Of a stretch of 64,000 bases of DNA, positions 43,890 through 53,570 are shown piece by piece. The stretch lies in assembly GCF_019393635.1 (NCBI RefSeq), contig NC_057863.1, forward strand, positions 644,029,306 to 644,093,305, given 5' to 3'. The notes beneath the pieces were generated by a model that had not been told where the DNA came from, did not search any database, and was given only the letters and a program-made list of their open reading frames with translations. Made by a program: the position numbers and the translations under genes. Within the stretch, counting starts at the first letter, position 1; each line of letters starts with the position of its first letter. Source of the stretch: Dromiciops gliroides (Eukaryota; Chordata; Mammalia; Microbiotheria; Microbiotheriidae).

Positions 43890-44360
43890 GGTTGTTACAA
43901 ACATACCCCTCCCCCAGCTTATCCCTGGGTGGGGCAGAGCAAATGGATGAATTGTTCCCTTGTTTAGAGGACTGGAGGGCTCAGCTGCCATCAATTAGTT
44001 GTTGGGCTGGGTCAGGTGGTGGCTCCTCAGGGCTGGCTCCTTACCAGCCTTGGCTGCTGCTCTTGGCAGAGTCTACTATGGACACCACTTGCTGGGCCTC
44101 TGGAGGCTCCTCTGACCTTTTGAAGATCACAAGGTCGGAAGAGTATGGGATTTGTGGGGATGGAACCTATGAGTTTATAAACATGAGAGCTCCTTCGACA
44201 AGCACCTCCCTCTACCAATGGAGCCTGGCAACTGGTGTGTGCCTAACAGTCTGAGAGATTTCTGGGAGCACTTAGAGATTAAGGCTCTTAATGAGGGTCA
44301 CGTGGGCAGTGAGCATGAGACAGGATGCAAGTCCGGCTATTCCTGCCCCTGAGTTCAACA
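43890..44360. other. possible old SINE-like segment, unassigned
   Basis: 44270-44360 loosely follows the SINE core on the minus strand (AGATTAAGG...GGGTCACGTGGGCAGTGAGC). The 120-codon frame at 43892 has no recognisable domain. Confidence 0.3.
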
Positions 44361-44479
44361 GCAGTTTTCTATTTTCTATCTGCTTTTCTGCAAGAGGTGC
44401 AGCAATGGAGGAAGCTAGCTCCATTTTCCATACCCTAAGAGTTGGGGAGGGTGCGGGGCCAAGGCTCTGTCCTGGGTGA

Positions 44480-44720
44480 TCATTCTCTTTCTCTGTTTGT
44501 CTCTGCCTTTCCCTCTCCCTCTCCCCAATCTCTCTCCTCTCCCCTCTCCCCTTTCCTCCCATCCTCTTCCCTCCCCTCTCCTCTCTTCTCCCCTCCTCTC
44601 TCCTTCCTGTCTTTCTCCTTCTCCTTCCTTCCTCCCTCTGTTCTTCCCTCCCTTCCTGCCCCACTCTCCCTTCTCTGTTTCTGTCTCTTTTTCTCTCTCC
44701 ATCTTTCTCCCCTTACCCTC
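44480..44720. repeat. polypyrimidine tract (CT-rich, about 240 bp)
   Basis: Almost pure C/T on the plus strand (CTCTCC, CTTCC units), so the minus strand is GA-rich. The Arg/Glu/Lys-rich frames are artefacts. Confidence 0.9.
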
Positions 44721-45047
44721 CTTTGGTGATCACTTCTTCCCATAGGTTCAGTTATAATCCCTATCCAGATGACTCTCATATGTACCTATTCCCAATGTCC
44801 CAGATCTACCTAGCCAACTGCCAGCTAGACATCTCTGCTTGGCTGTGCCACTAACACCTTAAACTCAGCAGCTCTAAAACTGGCTCTGGAGATGGATGAC
44901 CTGGGTTCAAAACCCAGTTGTAATGCTTCCTGACTTTGGACAAATCATTTCTCCTCTCTTGACCTCAGTTCCCTCCTTTGTACACCAGAGGTAGGACCAG
45001 ACAGTCCCTAAGGTCTATGATCCAATGATATCCTCCCTCTAACTTTT

Positions 45048-45193
45048 TTTTTTTTGGTGAGGCAATGAGGATTAAGTGACTTGCCCAGGGTCACACAACT
45101 AGTAAGTGTCAAGTGTCTGAGGCCAGATTTGATCTCAGGTCCTCCTGAATCCAGGGCCAGTGCTTTATTCACTGTGCCACCTAGCTGCCCCCT
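45048..45193 (-). mobile_element. short SINE
   Basis: Full-length. TSD CTCCCTCTAACTTTT at 45033-45047 and 45194-45208. Confidence 0.96.
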
Positions 45194-45489
45194 CTCCCTC
45201 TAACTTTTATTTCCATTGATGTCACTATCACCTTTTCTATCCCTCAGGCTCATGGCCTCAGTCATCTTTGTGGTTCTCCTCTCCCTTACCCCCTAAATCC
45301 AATTGGTTGCCAAATCCTGTCAAGTCTACCTTGCAAATATTACTCATATCTCCCCTGTACTCTTACCTCACCACCATAATTTGGTCCTTATATACCACTT
45401 GGACTATTTTCATAGTCTCCTAACTGGTGTCCTTGCCCCTCATCTTTTCCCTCTACAATTCATCCTCCAACATAGTGACCATAACTTTT

Positions 45490-45651
45490 TGTTTTGTTTT
45501 TGTTTTGTTTTGTTTTCTGGGGCAATGGGGGTTAAGTGACTTGCCCAGGGTCACACAGCTAGTAAGTGTCAAGTGTCTGAGGCCGGATTTGAACTCAGGT
45601 CCTCCTGAATCCAGGGCCGGTGCTTTATCCACTGTTCCACCTAGCTGCCCC
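45490..45651 (-). mobile_element. short SINE
   Basis: Full-length; GTTTT-rich tail. TSD ACCATAACTTTT at 45478-45489 and 45652-45663. Confidence 0.96.
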
Positions 45652-45900
45652 ACCATAACTTTTTTAAAGCACATACCTGACCTTGTCACTCCTCTGCTCA
45701 AATTCCTTCAGTGGCTCCCTATTGCTTCCAGGATAAAATAGAAACTTCCTCAGGCCTACCTTTTCCAACCTTACTTCACATCCCTCCCTTTCTTACATAT
45801 AATTCCTAGCCAACCCAGACAAGTATCTGTTCCCTCAATATTAGGAAATCAGATTCAGGATCAGAGATTTAGACCTAGAAAAGCCAATCAATTGACTTTA

Positions 45901-46060
45901 TTTGTTTTTGTTTTTTTATTATTTTAAGTGAGGCAATTGGGGTTAAGTGACTTGCCCAGGGTCACACAGCTAGTAAGTGTTAAGTGTCTGAGGCTGGATT
46001 TGAACTCAGGTCCTCCTGACTCCAGGGCCGATGCTCTATCCACTGCGCCACCTAGCTGTC
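45901..46060 (-). mobile_element. short SINE
   Basis: Full-length. 17 bp TSD CCAATCAATTGACTTTA at 45884-45900 and 46061-46077. Confidence 0.97.
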
Positions 46061-46361
46061 CCAATCAATTGACTTTAGAGTCAATCAATTAATTAACAAG
46101 CATTTATTATACCCTCAAGGAACTTTCTGAGGAAACCTGTTTACATAAACTAATAAATATGATAGGGTTTGAATCTAGGACTCCTGATTCCTGATTGAGC
46201 TTTTTTTCTACCATTCCAAACACATTGTCATCTTTTGTCTTTGTTTATTCACCCAGTCACCAATGGAGCGATACAGGGCTGTGTGCTTGTTTCCAAGTTT
46301 TTTAGCATGATGTTTTCAGCAATGTTGTCAGACACCTTCCACAAGGATGTAACGATTGGAA

Positions 46362-46377
46362 TGACGCCACCTGCTGG
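46362..46377 (-). promoter_or_regulatory. CTCF-like motif in older LTR
   Basis: Minus strand CCAGCAGGTGGCGTCA; 13 of 14 core positions match. The same motif is in both young LTRs at 46488-46503 and 49807-49822. Confidence 0.45.
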
Positions 46378-46473
46378 AGACTTAACTGTAGGAAAGCTCC
46401 ACCATGAGGAGAAGGCCTCTGAGGGCAAAGCCATGCAGCTTTTCTTTGGTGTCAGGAAGTGATGTTTTGCTTG

Positions 46474-46798
46474 TGTAACGATTGGAATGACGCCACCTGC
46501 TGGATACTTACTGTAGAAGAGTTCTTGGCGGGAGGAAGTGACGCAGACTAGTGGGAGGAGGAAGGAAGAGACTGGCGCTGACTCTGGGGCTCTTCCCTGA
46601 GGACGCTGGCGGAGAAGGGAGCTAGAAATGTGCTCTCCCTTTAATAGATAGGAATCTGGGCCTTTCTCTCTCTCTTTACCAAATTCTTATTCTCCTTAAT
46701 AAATGCTTAAAAGTCTAACTCTTGCTAAAGCTTATAATTTATTGGCGACCACTCATTAGATATTTTAGACAGTTTAGCTAGAATTTTACCCCTTAACA
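46474..46798 (+). repeat. 5' LTR of the young element
   Basis: Starts TGTAACGATT, ends CCCCTTAACA. AATAAA polyadenylation signal at 46699-46704. TTATTGGCGACCACTC at 46738 resembles a tRNA-Arg primer-binding site inside the LTR. The start carries a CTCF-like core. Confidence 0.95.
46488..46503 (-). promoter_or_regulatory. CTCF-like motif in 5' LTR
   Basis: CCAGCAGGTGGCGTCA on the minus strand, 15 bp from the LTR start. Confidence 0.45.
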
Positions 46799-46800
46799 GA

Positions 46801-46820
46801 TGGCTGACCACGAAGAGGAA
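46801..46820 (+). promoter_or_regulatory. putative primer-binding site (tRNA-Arg-like)
   Basis: TGGCTGACCACGAAGAGGAA begins 2 bp after the LTR. Allowing two single-base insertions it resembles the complement of a tRNA-Arg 3' end (TGGCGACCACGAAGGGA). The tRNA match is from memory and is an inference. Confidence 0.5.
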
Positions 46821-46932
46821 AGCTGAACCTCACTTCTGATCTTCCGGTTGGGTAAGAAATTTTCCCTACCCTAACCCTTTAAATCTTAAGTACTGCTGAA
46901 TTGCCTGGTGTTTTCCCTTTAAATTTTTTCAA

Positions 46933-47811
46933 ATGGACCTTTTAAACTCCCTAATTATCCTATTTTTGATTTTAGTCTGTTTAACCAGACAAATGGGAGA
47001 TAAGATCATGTTAATGCTTTGTTTTTGTGGATTTTCTATTTTTCTTTTTATTTTTGTTAGAAGAGCCAGCAATGTACTCCCACAAAGAAATATCTCCCCC
47101 TCTCCCAACCATGCTTTTTCAGAGAAACCTGAAGAGATTCCTGCAGCTTTTCCCAGTTCTAACACTAATTGTTGCTCTAATTTTGCATGCCTGGAGGCAA
47201 TGACCCACCCTCTAGAAGCTTTTAATCCCCTAGCACCTGGAGGCAAAGTGGGGGAAGAGGAATCCAGGCCTGAGTTCAAAATCAAGTCGGATTCAAATTG
47301 TGCTGGTCCCTCCCCTCCTCCCCAGACCCCACCCTCTACTCCTCCCATGGCCAAGCCCATTGCTTCCCCGGCCTGGGAAGTCCAGAGAACTGATGCGCAT
47401 GCTCAACTTTCTCTAACTACATTTGCAGCTTCAGGCTCAGCCCTTTCCCAGCCTGGCTGTGCTTCTGAGACAACCTTAGAAAGCCCTTTAAATTCCAGAT
47501 ATGCTTGTTTTGTTCATAATTTTGCTAACCTGCTTTTGTCTTTAATTAGTAATCTTATAAAGCATTTGTATGGTGAAAAGACTGACAGACAATATAGAGG
47601 GGTTAAAGAAGAAAAACTTAAGCTGAATAAGAATGACAATCATCACCATAGTTCAAGACTCTGCTTCTTTTGCCATGGAAGGGTACATATTTTACAGAAA
47701 TGTAGAAGTAAGCAGCAAGGTATTGATATGAGTATTGGGGATTTTAGATATCGGAATCAAAAGTGTTCTGAATTCACTCAGAGTAATAATGTCAGTTCAG
47801 AGGTTACATAG
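46933..47811 (+). CDS. 292-codon zinc-knuckle (gag-like) ORF of the young LTR element
   Basis: The only long ORF in the element. Residues 6-18 (SLIILFLILVCLT) and 25-42 are hydrophobic and could anchor the N-terminus in a membrane. Residues 120-145 are proline-rich (PSPPPQTPPSTPP). A second hydrophobic patch lies at 196-212. Residues 244-257 form a CCHC zinc knuckle, C-x2-C-x4-H-x4-C (CFFCHGRVHILQKC), the nucleocapsid-type RNA-binding motif of retroviral Gag. I cannot recognise matrix, capsid or the major homology region, and the length is well below a usual Gag (about 450-550 residues). It could be a Gag internally deleted down to leader and nucleocapsid, or a new fusion. The start chosen is the first ATG of the frame, 135 bp after the LTR. 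No stop or frameshift interrupts it, consistent with youth or selection. Confidence 0.6.
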   Translation: MDLLNSLIILFLILVCLTRQMGDKIMLMLCFCGFSIFLFIFVRRASNVLPQRNISPSPNHAFSEKPEEIPAAFPSSNTNCCSNFACLEAMTHPLEAFNPLAPGGKVGEEESRPEFKIKSDSNCAGPSPPPQTPPSTPPMAKPIASPAWEVQRTDAHAQLSLTTFAASGSALSQPGCASETTLESPLNSRYACFVHNFANLLLSLISNLIKHLYGEKTDRQYRGVKEEKLKLNKNDNHHHSSRLCFFCHGRVHILQKCRSKQQGIDMSIGDFRYRNQKCSEFTQSNNVSSEVT

Positions 47812-49792
47812 GATTTCTATGCTATTATATATACATTTTGAAATTAATGGTATGGGTTTATTTTCATAGAGATTTTCATGCTTTTGAGATTGTGTCTTAT
47901 ACTTAGTTTTTAAAACAAGGAGAATATTTGTAAAAGCTTTTTAGTCATGTGATCAAGTTTATATTTTATAATACTCTTTAAGTTCATGTTCATTTAGATT
48001 TCCTTAGTTTGAATTTCACTGTCTTTTATTGTTCCATGTGTATTTTCTTCTATTCATTTATCTAATTTTGAAAAAATTGCAAGATGGTTTTGATTTCATA
48101 ATACAGTGTTAATTCTAGGAGTATTGTGCTCCCATATTCTGAGTTGTTTGTTTTTGTTATTTTTTCTCAACTGATTATTTGATCAAACTCTTTAAAGCAT
48201 TTCCCTGGCAAATTGTTTGCCATGGCAAGTGTAAATTGATTCTAGAAGTATTATTTTTGATAAGCATATTCCAAAAAAAAAAAAAAAGAGGGGAACATTT
48301 GTAAAAGTTTTCTTTTTTCAGAAAAAAGTTTTCTTTGATATTCTGTTGTGCTTTAACTTGTATTTAAATATGTTCTGATTTTTCACAAAAGTAATTGTAT
48401 ACTAAGTGCAAAAAAAGGGGTATTATTTGAAATTGTTGCATAATTATATATTGTGTTCTGAGTCAAGATGTATTCACATTTTTTGCAATCATTTATTATC
48501 CTCAATTTTTAAATCCATATGAGACTTGGATTATGGGAACTTATCATTTAAGACATTAATTGCCTTTATTCTGAGTTATCAGATGCCAGTTGGCCAAGAT
48601 GCCATCCAATCACAAGAGGAATACATGCAAAGAGCAGGCATTGAACTGTTACATGAGGGGAGACATGCACGAAGTTAAGGTATGGCCGAGGGAACGGCTT
48701 TTGACAAATGTTGAGGTTGGATTCTCTTGGTTTAATATTTATTTTATTTTTCCCCACAATATTGTACAGATGGCTGGAAGTATTCATCCCACCCATCTCA
48801 CTTCTACACCTGGCTTCTATGCTCCCTCCTATATGCCTGATGCCATGGACATCTTAATCCCATGGATCTGATTAAGTCTGACTCAGTTTCCTCCAATATG
48901 TTCAGTGGCATGGACGTATATTCCATCCACCTATTTTAAGCCTGGCATACTGTATGGGCAGTACATATTGCTCAAGTGTGGGAATGCTCATATCCCATCA
49001 TTTCTCTGTTCTTTTATGGTAACCCCCATAATTATCTCAGGTGTCATGATAAATACAGTGTTGAATTTGGCCTTGACACCTGTTACCAATTATATTAGAT
49101 TTTTTAATTTCTCATAATGGCATGAGGATAATTAGGCAGATGATGCAAAAAGTGATGAAACAAAGATAAAAAATTATTTTTAATAATTAATATCGCAGCA
49201 ATTGTCTTCTCAATTACCCTCCATAAGGGGGGGACTATAGTAATATTATAATTTTAAAGAATGGTTCAATTTTTGTTTTATTATATGTTTCATGTGTAAC
49301 AACTAAGATTCTGAATTCCCTTAGACATGTTTTTGAGAACTTTCATTGTTTGATTTGATTATTGACAAAGCTATTTTAAAGTTGTGTTAAGCTCAATTTT
49401 GTAGGAAATTTCCTGGCTGATTACCAGCATCCACACATCAACCCCTGAAAAGACTTCCATTCCACGACTACACCTAGAGGACATCTGAGAAAAGACTTTC
49501 AGAGACTTTAAATGAACAGTTTTGATTTGTTGTTTTTGTTGTTTTTTTCTCTTTCTGTTATAATATACACCATCTGTAACATGTATTCTCTGCAGAGGCC
49601 CTCCCTTTGCAAGACTAATGTCAAAGCGTCGGTTCATGAGGACAAAAAAAAAAATCGCCCCTCTGGACAAAACTTTCCTCTCTTCCTTTTCTATATTGTT
49701 GTTCACATATTATTAGTTAGCAATAGTTATTATATTGTTTTTACTGTTTCGTCAAGGAAACATTTTGTTTCTTGAGGAACAACAGGGGGGAC
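47812..49792 (+). other. non-coding 3' half of the young LTR element
   Basis: AT-rich and without ORFs above 111 codons. A93-codon frame at 48590 has no recognisable pol or env motif. AAGGGGGGGACT at 49226 resembles a second polypurine tract; the terminal one, ACAGGGGGGAC, lies at 49782-49792. Two similar AT-rich pieces (AATATTTGTAAAAGC at 47926 and AACATTTGTAAAAGT at 48293) may mark an old internal duplication. Confidence 0.55.
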
Positions 49793-50117
49793 TGTAACGA
49801 TTGGAATGACGCCACCTGCTGGATACTTACTGTAGAAGAGTTCTTGGCGGGAGGAAGTGACGCAGACTAGTGGGAGGAGGAAGGAAGAGACTGGCGCTGA
49901 CTCTGGGGCTCTTCCCTGAGGACGCTGGCGGAGAAGGGAGCTAGAAATGTGCTCTCCCTTTAATAGATAGGAATCTGGGCCTTTCTCTCTCTCTTTACCA
50001 AATTCTTATTCTCCTTAATAAATGCTTAAAAGTCTAACTCTTGCTAAAGCTTATAATTTATTGGCGACCACTCATTAGATATTTTAGACAGTTTAGCTAG
50101 AATTTTACCCCTTAACA
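49793..50117 (+). repeat. 3' LTR of the young element
   Basis: Same length and, by eye, the same sequence as 46474-46798. Followed by the TSD copy CTTG and then the rest of the older LTR. Confidence 0.95.
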
Positions 50118-51003
50118 CTTGTGGGAGGAAGAGGGGGTGAGGCTGACTCTCTGGGTCTTTTTCGTCAGGTCTCTGGTGGAGAGTGGAATGAGAAATGAGT
50201 TCTCCCTTTAATAGATAGATGAATCTAGGCCTTTCCCTCTTTCTTCACCAAATTCTTATTCTCCTTAATAAATGCTTAAAAGACTAACTCTTGCTAAAGC
50301 TTATAATTTATTGGCGACCACTCATTAGATATTTTAGACAGACTAGCTAGAATTTTAGTCCCCTAACAAGGACAAATATAGCATCAAAGTCAGCTACCAA
50401 ACTGATGGTAAATTATTTAAATTGAAAAAGGCTACAAGCCAAGACTAAAGTGGAGGGAGAGTTGGTGCATGATTTTTTTTGTTCACAGATGACTGTACAC
50501 TCAATGCAGCCTCTGAGGCTGAGATGCAGCAAAGTATAGATTCTCTGCTACTTGTGTTAATTTGGCCTAACAAGTAACATCAAGAAAACACAGGTGCTCC
50601 ACCAGCAAGCACCATATCATCCATACATGGAACCATCGGTTACAGCAAATAAAGAAATTTTGAATACTGTAGATAAGTTCACTTACCTTGAGGGTTTACT
50701 CTCCAGGGATGTACACAGTAATAATGAAGTTGATACATGCATTGCCAGAGCTAGCTCAGCATTTGGGAGGCTCCAAAGGAAAGTGTGGGAAAGAAGAGGT
50801 ATTAGACTGCCTACCAAACTGAAGGTCTACAGAGTCATTGTGCTGACCTCATTGCTGTATGCCTGTGAAACCTGGACAGTCTATCAGCACTGTGTCAGGA
50901 AACTAAATCGCTTTCATTTGAATTGTCTTAAGAAGATTCTGAAGATCACCTGGCAGGATTAGGTACCAGACCCTGAAGTCCTTTCTCAAGATGAACTGCC
51001 AAG

Positions 51004-51158
51004 GGGTGGCTAGGTGGCACAGTGGATAAAGCACCGGCCCTGGATTCAGGAGTACCTGAGTTCAAATCCAGTCTCAGACACTTAACACTTACTAGCTGTG
51101 TGACCCTGGGCAAGTCACTTAACCCCCATTGCCCCGCAAAAAACAAAACAAAAACAAA
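51004..51158 (+). mobile_element. short SINE in RTE element B
   Basis: Full-length. TSD ATGAACTGCCAAG at 50991-51003 and 51159-51171. Confidence 0.96.
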
Positions 51159-51308
51159 ATGAACTGCCAAGCATTCAAACTCTGTTGCAGAGAGCACAAC
51201 TCCACATTCAAGTGCCAAATATATGTTTGCCTAAAAGACTATTTTATGGAGAACTCACACAAGGCAGATGCTCACATGGCAGTCAGAAGAAGTGATGGGG
51301 GGCGGGGC

Positions 51309-51475
51309 GGGGCAGCTAGGTGACACAGTAGATAAAGCACCAGCACTGGATTCAGGAGGACCTGAGTTCAAATTCGACCTCAGACACTTGACACTTACTA
51401 GCTGTGTGACCCTGGGCAAGTCACTTAACCCTCATTGCCCTGCAAAAACAAAACAAAACAACCAAACAAAAAAAA
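51309..51475 (+). mobile_element. short SINE in RTE element B
   Basis: Full-length with a G-rich leader (GGGGCGGGGCGG). AAGTGAT on the left, AGGTGAT on the right. Confidence 0.93.
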
Positions 51476-51834
51476 GAGGTGATACAAGGACCCTCTCAAG
51501 GTCTCTCTGAAGAACTCTGAAATTGGTTGTGTGACCAGGGAGATACTTGCACAGGACCTCCCAGCATGGTGAGCCCTCATCAAAGAAGGTGCTGTGCTCT
51601 ATGAGCAAAGCAGAATTGAAATAGTTCAAAAGAAATGTGAGATGCACAAATCTTAGAGATGTCTCTACTCCGGATGTTCATGTGGACTATCTGTGCCCAA
51701 CCTGCGGTAGAGCCTTCCAAACTCATATTGGTCTGATCAACTAGAAAGCAGACACACTGTGACTTGACTCCAACACAGGGCTATCGTTTTGGTCTTCTTT
51801 GAGAACACAGAACAACAACCAACCAGTTCACCCA

Positions 51835-52130
51835 GGATGTCTCTCCTTCCTCATACCTCTACCCTGCCCTACCAGATCCTTCTGGGCCCAGACCAGGTGC
51901 CTCTTCCTCCAATAAGTCATCATTCATCCCCGCTCTTCAAATTTTCATAGAGGGCTGCTAGGTGGTACAGTGGATTAAGCACTGGCCCTGGATTCAGGAG
52001 GACCTGAGTTCAAATCCGGCCTCAGACTCTTGACACTTACTAGTTGTGTGACCCTTGGCAAGTCACTTAACCCCAATTGCCTCAACAAAACAAAACAAAA
52101 ATTTTCATAGAGTTCTCCTTTGCTTAATGC
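51835..52130 (+). repeat. L2-like remnant with a SINE
   Basis: CTCCAATAAGTCATCATTC and CATAGAGTTCTCCTTTGC around the SINE at 51953. Weakly supported. Confidence 0.4.
51953..52098 (+). mobile_element. short SINE
   Basis: Full-length. TSD AAATTTTCATAGAG at 51939-51952 and 52099-52112. Confidence 0.96.
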
Positions 52131-52134
52131 AATT

Positions 52135-52650
52135 GCACTTGTTATTGAGACAAAAATTGTCTGAGAAGCAATTGATTAGGTACCACTGCCAATTAATTAT
52201 ACAATCAATGATGCAGAGATAGGGAAAAACCAGGGTTTATCATGGGATTTATCAAGCTCGGAGCATAGTTATCATTGAACAAAAGACTCAGTGAACCCTG
52301 AATATCAGTTTCAGCAGCCTTTAACATTTCAAACCTTCCAAAAGGGAATTTCAAAGAGCAAGTAAAGAAAGAGAATGATTTGTAAACCAAAGAACAGCTC
52401 ACAGAAGAGGAAGATCTATATAGCTTATAAAATAGGAAACTAGCCAGTTAACACTGGAGCTGCAGCTGATATCTCAAGTTCAGATTTGCAGACAGGTAAA
52501 GCAAAAACTAACCAGTTAACTCTGAGGCTATAGTTGATATCTCAGCTTCATTTTGCAAGCTCAAGATAATGATATGATCTCCTCATTTTAAGGAAATAGC
52601 AATAAGAAAGTTAGTCCAGAAATTCTCTGATAACAGAATCAAGCTTGTTT
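52135..52650. other. AT-rich unassigned stretch
   Basis: A phrase pair AGCCAGTTAACACTGGAGCTG...ATATCTCA and ACCAGTTAACTCTGAGGCTA...ATATCTCA at 52442 and 52511 forms an imperfect tandem duplication of about 70 bp. Otherwise nothing recognised. Confidence 0.45.
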
Positions 52651-52653
52651 GAG

Positions 52654-52654
<1 letters not shown>

Positions 52655-52688
<34 letters not shown>

Positions 52689-52700
52689 TTACACACATAT
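52655..52700. repeat. (AT)n simple repeat
   Basis: TATATATACATATATAT run. Confidence 0.9.
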
Positions 52701-52734
52701 CATACTGTTCCCTCAAGTACAATGTATGTTTCTT

Positions 52735-52880
52735 TTTTCTTTTTTTGCGGGACAATGGGGGTTAAGTGACTTGCCCAGGGTCACATAGCTAGTACGTGTC
52801 AAGTGTCTGAGGCCAGATTTTAACTCAGGTCCTCCTGAATCCAGGGCCCATGCTTTATCCATTGTGCCACATAGCTGCCC
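52735..52880 (-). mobile_element. short SINE in an L2 3' end
   Basis: Full-length. TSD TACAATGTA(T/A)GTTTCTT at 52718-52734 and 52881-52897. The L2 tail resumes with GAAGACAGGGACCATTG and GGCACTGAGCATG. Confidence 0.95.
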
Positions 52881-53104
52881 TACAATGTAAGTTTCTTGAA
52901 GACAGGGACCATTGTTTTTCATCTTTGCATTCCTGGCACTGAGCATGTATTAAGTGTTTAATATATTAGATCTGAGGGTGGTGTGGGGTCAGGGCTCACC
53001 CTGGCTGGCATCCCCTATCCCTAAACAATTCTCCTGAGGAGGTTGCTATAGACAGACTCTATTCTTGGAAAAACTCCAGGGGGAAGAGAAAGATGGGTCT
53101 TTCT

Positions 53105-53251
53105 TTCTTTCTTGTTAAGGCAATTGGGGTTAAGTGACTTGCCCAGGGTCACACAGCTAGTAAGTGTGTAAAGTGTCTGAGGCCGGATTTGAACTCAGGT
53201 CCTCCTGACTCCAGGGCCGGAGCTCTATCCACTGCACCACCTAGCTGCCCC
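53105..53251 (-). mobile_element. short SINE
   Basis: Full-length. TSD GATGGGTCTTTCT at 53092-53104 and 53252-53264. Confidence 0.96.
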
Positions 53252-53264
53252 GATGGGTCTTTCT

Positions 53265-53570
53265 GTATCTTTCCCAGAACCCCATGCTGGATGGCCATGT
53301 GTTATCCTGGACAGTGCCTCTACCCTGTGCCCTCCCAACCCTGGAAGGTACCTTCTCTACTGTAGCTCTTAACTCTGATTGGTCAGTTCCTATTGTACAT
53401 CTATTATCTAAGGAAGTGCTGGAACCAACCATATTTAATCCATTTCTCCTCTGGTTCTGAGTCTGCCCCAGACTCTCCATATTTCACCCCCTCTCAAAGT
53501 ACCTTTTTCCTGCTCCCCTTTCAACTGTTCTTCCTCTATTAGGATATAAGCTCCTTAGAGTCGTGAATCC
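53265..53570. other. unassigned stretch
   Basis: L2-like ending TTCCTGCTCCCCTTTC and ATATAAGCTCCTTAGAG at 53505-53565; the remainder is unrecognised. Confidence 0.4.

Larger units (their letters stand above)
44745..45840 (+). repeat. L2-type LINE ORF segment with SINEs and a MIR
   Basis: GACTCTCATATGTACC, CCAACTGCCAGCTAGACATC, CCAATTGGTTGCCAAATCC, CTTGTCACTCCTCTGCTC and TTCAGTGGCTCCCTATTGC, all in L2 order. A MIR-like stretch lies at 44880-45030. SINEs lie at 45048-45193 and 45490-45651. Confidence 0.65.
46474..50117 (+). mobile_element. young non-autonomous LTR (endogenous retrovirus-like) element, 3.64 kb
   Basis: Two 325 bp LTRs (46474-46798 and 49793-50117) that I read as identical base for base; internal region 2,994 bp. 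TSD CTTG at 46470-46473 and 50118-50121. A primer-binding-site-like sequence follows the first LTR and a G-rich polypurine tract precedes the second. The only sizeable ORF encodes a zinc-knuckle protein; no protease, RT, RNase H, integrase or envelope motifs were found. The 4 bp TSD fits class I (gamma-type) retroelements, an inference. Confidence 0.93.
46348..50368 (+). mobile_element. older solo LTR, interrupted by a younger element of the same family
   Basis: 5' part 46348-46473 (TGTAACGATTGG...) and 3' part 50122-50368 (...CCTAACA), about 373 bp when the insert is removed. TSD AGGA at 46344-46347 and 50369-50372, in RTE element B. Shares start, polyadenylation region and end with the 325 bp LTRs, but its middle differs and is about 48 bp longer, so it is a diverged subfamily. 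Confidence 0.9.
46245..51826 (+). mobile_element. RTE-type LINE, plus strand (element B), split by LTR elements and SINEs
   Basis: Pieces: 46245-46347, 50373-50990, 51159-51300, 51476-51826. It begins inside the RT palm (PVTNGAIQGCVL, then FSMMFSAMLSDTF), continues after the LTR block with an FADD-type box at about 50480, and has the C-terminal region at 50640-50962 (KFTYLEGLLSRD, ASSAFGRLQRKVW, LLYACETWTVYQ). It ends with a zinc-finger-like CPTCGRAFQTHIGL at about 51688 and a 3' UTR ending GAACAACAACC. Both endonuclease and early RT are absent, and stops are present. Same family as element A. Confidence 0.88.

Noticed and set aside
48590..49117. Possible env or pol remnants in the 3' half of the young LTR element
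   Set aside because: Short frames only; no RT, protease, integrase, or transmembrane-envelope pattern that I can recognise.
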